From Hericium rajendrae (Eukaryota > Basidiomycota > Agaricomycetes > Russulales > Hericiaceae): a stretch of DNA of 64,000 bases. Within the stretch, counting starts at the first letter, position 1. Each line of letters begins with the position of its first letter. Position numbers and translations under genes: made by a program. Shown here in pieces: positions 61,052-64,000 of the stretch. The stretch lies in contig CM065879.1 of the NCBI GenBank assembly GCA_033439255.1, forward strand, positions 1,096,501-1,160,500. Reading direction: 5' to 3'. The notes beneath the pieces were generated by a model that was not told the origin of the DNA, did not search any database, and saw only the letters and a program-made list of their open reading frames with translations.

Positions 61052-62748
61052 ATGCCCATCATTGCTTTCACGTTTGGCGCATTCGGCGATATCGTCTCGC
61101 TTCTTCAATTGGCCAGGAGCGTCCAGAAAGCACTCAGCGAGAGTGCCGGTGCATCGATGGAATATCAAGACCTTGTCATGGAGGTCGACTCATGTATCAA
61201 GATCGTGAATTGCGTACATCGCACAATATCGGTCCCGGGACCTAACAGGCTCCCGCCGTCCGTAGAGAACGCTATCAATGCGTCGCTGGTAATGTGCTCT
61301 GTACTCATTGGCAAAATCGGAAACAAGATCATCGACTATCGGGAGAGCCTTAGGAAGGGCGGTGGCACTAATCGTATGATGCTCGACTCGTGGCGGAAAA
61401 TAGGCTGGGGCTTGTTTGCGAAGAACGAGATGATTGATCTACGGCGGAGGCTCACGGAGCAGATCGAACTTATGAATACGTTGTTGACCTTAGCACACGG
61501 GTCAGTCATTGGTTTTGTTTTGCCCGCTGTGTCATTGAACCTGTTCGTCACTTTGACAGGCATGCGCTGTCTCGATATGAAGAAGACAGTCGAGAGCAGC
61601 GGGCAATGATTCGTGAGATGCATCGATGCCTGAAAGAGAAACCAAATGTCCTGGGATACACCTGGGAAGGCGCACCGAATCCTGGTCAGGAACCAGTCAT
61701 ATTCACGGACTTTTGTGGATATTCCGTCTCCGTTCCTTCGGAGTTCTGCTTGAGCGAAGAGGTTGGCGTCATTTCGCAATATGTGCAGTGTGTTCACCTG
61801 ATATTGACTTGTACAGCGCTTTGAACGCTTTCAGGAATTTTACTTCAGTGACCGGCCTGGCCTCCAGTATGTGCGCTTCAACCGCGTATCGTTCGCGCAG
61901 TGGAAACCGGTGAAAAAAGGCGACGGTCCTCATATCGCACTAGCCTTGCAGATGGATGTCTGCGTAAAGTATGCTGCGGCTTGCCCGATATGTCAGAAGC
62001 CCTATCCCGGCGCCAGAGTTATCGTCGGTTTCAGTGCCGTCTGGTCAGTGAGATCCTGTTATAGTCGTGTCTGTCATATAATGTTTATCTGTTCACAAGC
62101 CCATACTGTCAAACCTGGTACCAGATTGATTATCATTGGAGCCACGACATCAGATCAACTACTTATGACCAACAGCGAGAGGCCTTCATGTTGAAGAGGT
62201 ACGGAGATCCCCGCAGCAGCGAATCCGCGCCAGCCAGCCCGCCACAAATGCTGAGACGGATAAGCAAAAACCTGTTTGAAGCTCTTTTTAGGGATAGTGG
62301 GGGACATGCTGCCGCAGTGGCAGACTTGGGCATGGTGCGTAGGATCTCAGTGAACCCTGTACTTCCCCTCGTCTTCGATTTCGACCGGCAACGGCTTGGA
62401 GAACTCAAATATGAAGACCTCAGATATGAAGATGGAGATTTGAGATGCATGTCGGCATTGTTTGGACTTCAATGTACGTACGATATCCTCAATCTCTTAT
62501 AATGAAAGGCTTAGTTAGGAACGCCGCCGTAGTTAGGCAGGAAGACTTGCCAGTGAATGGGTCTCTACGTTCCAGAACCGGTGCTTCAGACGGTATGACA
62601 TGCATTGTTCCGGTCTTCTATCTAGAAAATAATCCTGACCAGTGATCTTGCAGCGTTTCGAAAGTGGATGCGGTTGCACTTTCCACCAACGACCAGGCTA
62701 TTCACATCAGACCTGGCAAAGCTGCACCTTAGTTCGCTTGAAGCTTGA
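61052..62748 (+). CDS. Ubiquitin-like-domain protein with Cys-pair insert (about 450-475 aa)
   Basis: Exons 61052-61500, 61560-61761, 61817-62043, 62100-62473 and 62654-62748 give 448 aa. An optional exon in 62515-62592 also keeps the frame and adds 26 aa. The N-terminal 150 residues (FGDIVSLLQLARSVQKALSE, then EYQDLVMEVDS and a Gly-rich helix pair) resemble the helical N-terminal domain of many fungal NACHT/ankyrin and ULD proteins. Next comes a ubiquitin-like domain (PVIFTDFCGYSVSVPSEFC, FQEFYFSDRPGLQYVRF) of the fungal ULD type. Within or after it sit two CxxC pairs (CPICQKPYPG and CPYCQTWYQID) likely to bind zinc. A basic tail follows. Such proteins are multi-copy in basidiomycetes and some have been linked to allorecognition or stress signalling, but the role of this one is unknown. 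Confidence 0.75.
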
Positions 62749-63549
62749 TCACCCGACGCGGCTGACATCATTGACGCAGCAAAGCGAAGAGGAGAGGCAA
62801 AATAAGCATGTCATGGACGTAAAAGTCCGGTGCACAGGCAATGAACCGGCATAGAGATGAGAAATGGATTCATGAGGAAGCATACAGGACCACATATAGG
62901 TAAGCCGGATAGCAGTCTGCATGGTCCGGGACAGATATGGGTCGATATAGAAGCTGCTTAGACCGGTGACCGTCTATCTACCACACAAGAAGGCGAGCAT
63001 GTGTCGTTTTCGATGGGATGCTCGCCTTCGAACGTCGTATGGCCTGGTCGCGAGACTAGGAGCTGCTCTGAGAAACTGACTCGGTAGGCGCATAGATACG
63101 ATGCAAACTGTCTGAGAGAGTCGAACCGCGATTGTGCCATTCACTTGCTAGGTCTTGCAGCACCCATGACGCGACTACTTGGCTTAGAACGTCTTCAGTT
63201 CGTCTGGATGGGCTCGACGCCGGTCACGAACATCGAGATCTGACCAACATCTGCAATTGATATGAAGAGAACGCGAAGGAATGTGCAGAGACATGCAGTC
63301 GCGAATAAGAGTGAAGTAGTGTGCAGGGAATGTACAGATGAATGCGAAGAATAATGGTACAGTTACGATAAGCGTGCTAAGAGAACCGACTGCGCTGTCC
63401 AACGACGTGCCGAGTGCAAGCGAGTCCGAGAATCCCCGTACAATCCTTGACGAAGACCAAACGAAAGAATGAAAAGCGAAGATGAAGACGAAGACGAACG
63501 AATGCAACAATAAAAACAACATCATAAAACAAAACCCGACTTCGGGTGC
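62749..63549. other. Intergenic
   Basis: About 800 bp. Minus-strand frames near 63525-63184 are hydrophobic and low in information. The right part is the 3' flank of the next gene. Confidence 0.45.
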
Positions 63550-64000
63550 TCACCGCCGCTCGGCCTTGCCAGCGAACGCCCGCAGCCGTTTCAGCATCTC
63601 CTCCATCCCGACTTCACGCTCCGACGACGCGCGCTCGCGCTCGATCACCTGCGCGATCGACGGCGTGCGATCTCGCGCCAGATTCTGCGCATACTGCGCA
63701 CCCGCCGCCTCGCTGCTCGCGCGCGCAAATGGGAGCGCGCCCGCGGCCGAGATGCGTCGCAGCGCCTTGGACGCACGCCGCTCCTCCTTCTCGCGCCGCC
63801 GCTCGTCCGTCCCCTCCTTTTCCGTCCCGAGCCCGCTCTGCGAGCTCGAGCTCCCGCTCAGGACTAACGACGACGACGCCGAGTCGCGGTTGGCCTCGGG
63901 CGCGGGCGCGCCGTTCGGCGGCCGCAGCCGTGCCTCCTGGTTCTCGACCTCGGGGATGGCATCCAGCGCGGCGCTCTCGTCCACCACGATGCCCAGACCT
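63550..64000 (-). CDS. Unidentified protein, C-terminal part (gene leaves the window)
   Basis: An open frame from the right edge to a stop at 63552-63550, at least 150 codons. It is strongly charged and Ala/Ser/Arg-rich (TDERRREKEERRASKALRR) and ends in a likely helix (VGMEEMLKRLRAFAGKAERR). The high GC and strong third-position bias fit a real exon. No domain is recognised, and the N-terminal part lies outside. Confidence 0.6.
   Translation of the reverse strand, partial: GLGIVVDESAALDAIPEVENQEARLRPPNGAPAPEANRDSASSSLVLSGSSSSQSGLGTEKEGTDERRREKEERRASKALRRISAAGALPFARASSEAAGAQYAQNLARDRTPSIAQVIERERASSEREVGMEEMLKRLRAFAGKAERR

Overview
The window is nuclear DNA of a filamentous basidiomycete, most likely a wood-decay type Agaricomycete (Polyporales-like). 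Genes are dense and carry many 48-60 bp GT..AG introns with CTGAC/CTAAC-type branch sites. Several predicted proteins belong to families that I know mainly from Agaricomycetes. No RNA gene, CRISPR array or bacterial-type operon is visible.

Left third (about 0.6-25.7 kb) is ordinary host genome. In order it holds a 702-aa Cys/His protein of unknown role (-), an intron-rich seven-helix membrane protein gene (-), threonine synthase (+), cytosolic seryl-tRNA synthetase (-, convergent with threonine synthase), a DUF6593-like protein (-), a non-RD protein kinase (-), the cohesin subunit Scc3/STAG (+) and a 1313-aa coiled-coil protein (-). For most of these I could set exon borders so that every reading frame closes.

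Middle and right (26.5-60.2 kb) is a transposon landscape. First comes a compact 7,274-bp DNA transposon (26499-33772) with inverted ends and a perfect 8-bp target duplication (ACTGATGA). It has one nine-exon gene for a 2046-aa protein that joins an N-terminal Ulp1-type cysteine protease to a transposase-like region. After a gene-poor stretch with an F-box-like relic comes a second DNA transposon (38316-60186), again with an 8-bp duplication (CCCAATTT). It is about 7.3 kb without later insertions. Its 12-exon transposase gene is cut twice by LTR retrotransposons: a Ty3/Gypsy chromovirus (40733-50472) at the 3' end of an intron, and a Ty1/Copia element (52253-57106) inside an exon. The Gypsy element itself holds a small 2.5-kb LTR element with 142-bp LTRs and one long ORF of unknown type. 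The structure is therefore three levels deep. A second small gene (58577-59381) sits inside the same DNA transposon.

Right end (61-64 kb) returns to host genes: a ubiquitin-like-domain protein with a zinc-knuckle-like insert (+), and the 3' part of an unidentified gene (-) that runs off the window.

Ten of the twelve differences between LTR pairs lie at CpG sites, which suggests that the repeats are methylated and deaminating. All function calls rest on reading the translated sequence; no database search was run.
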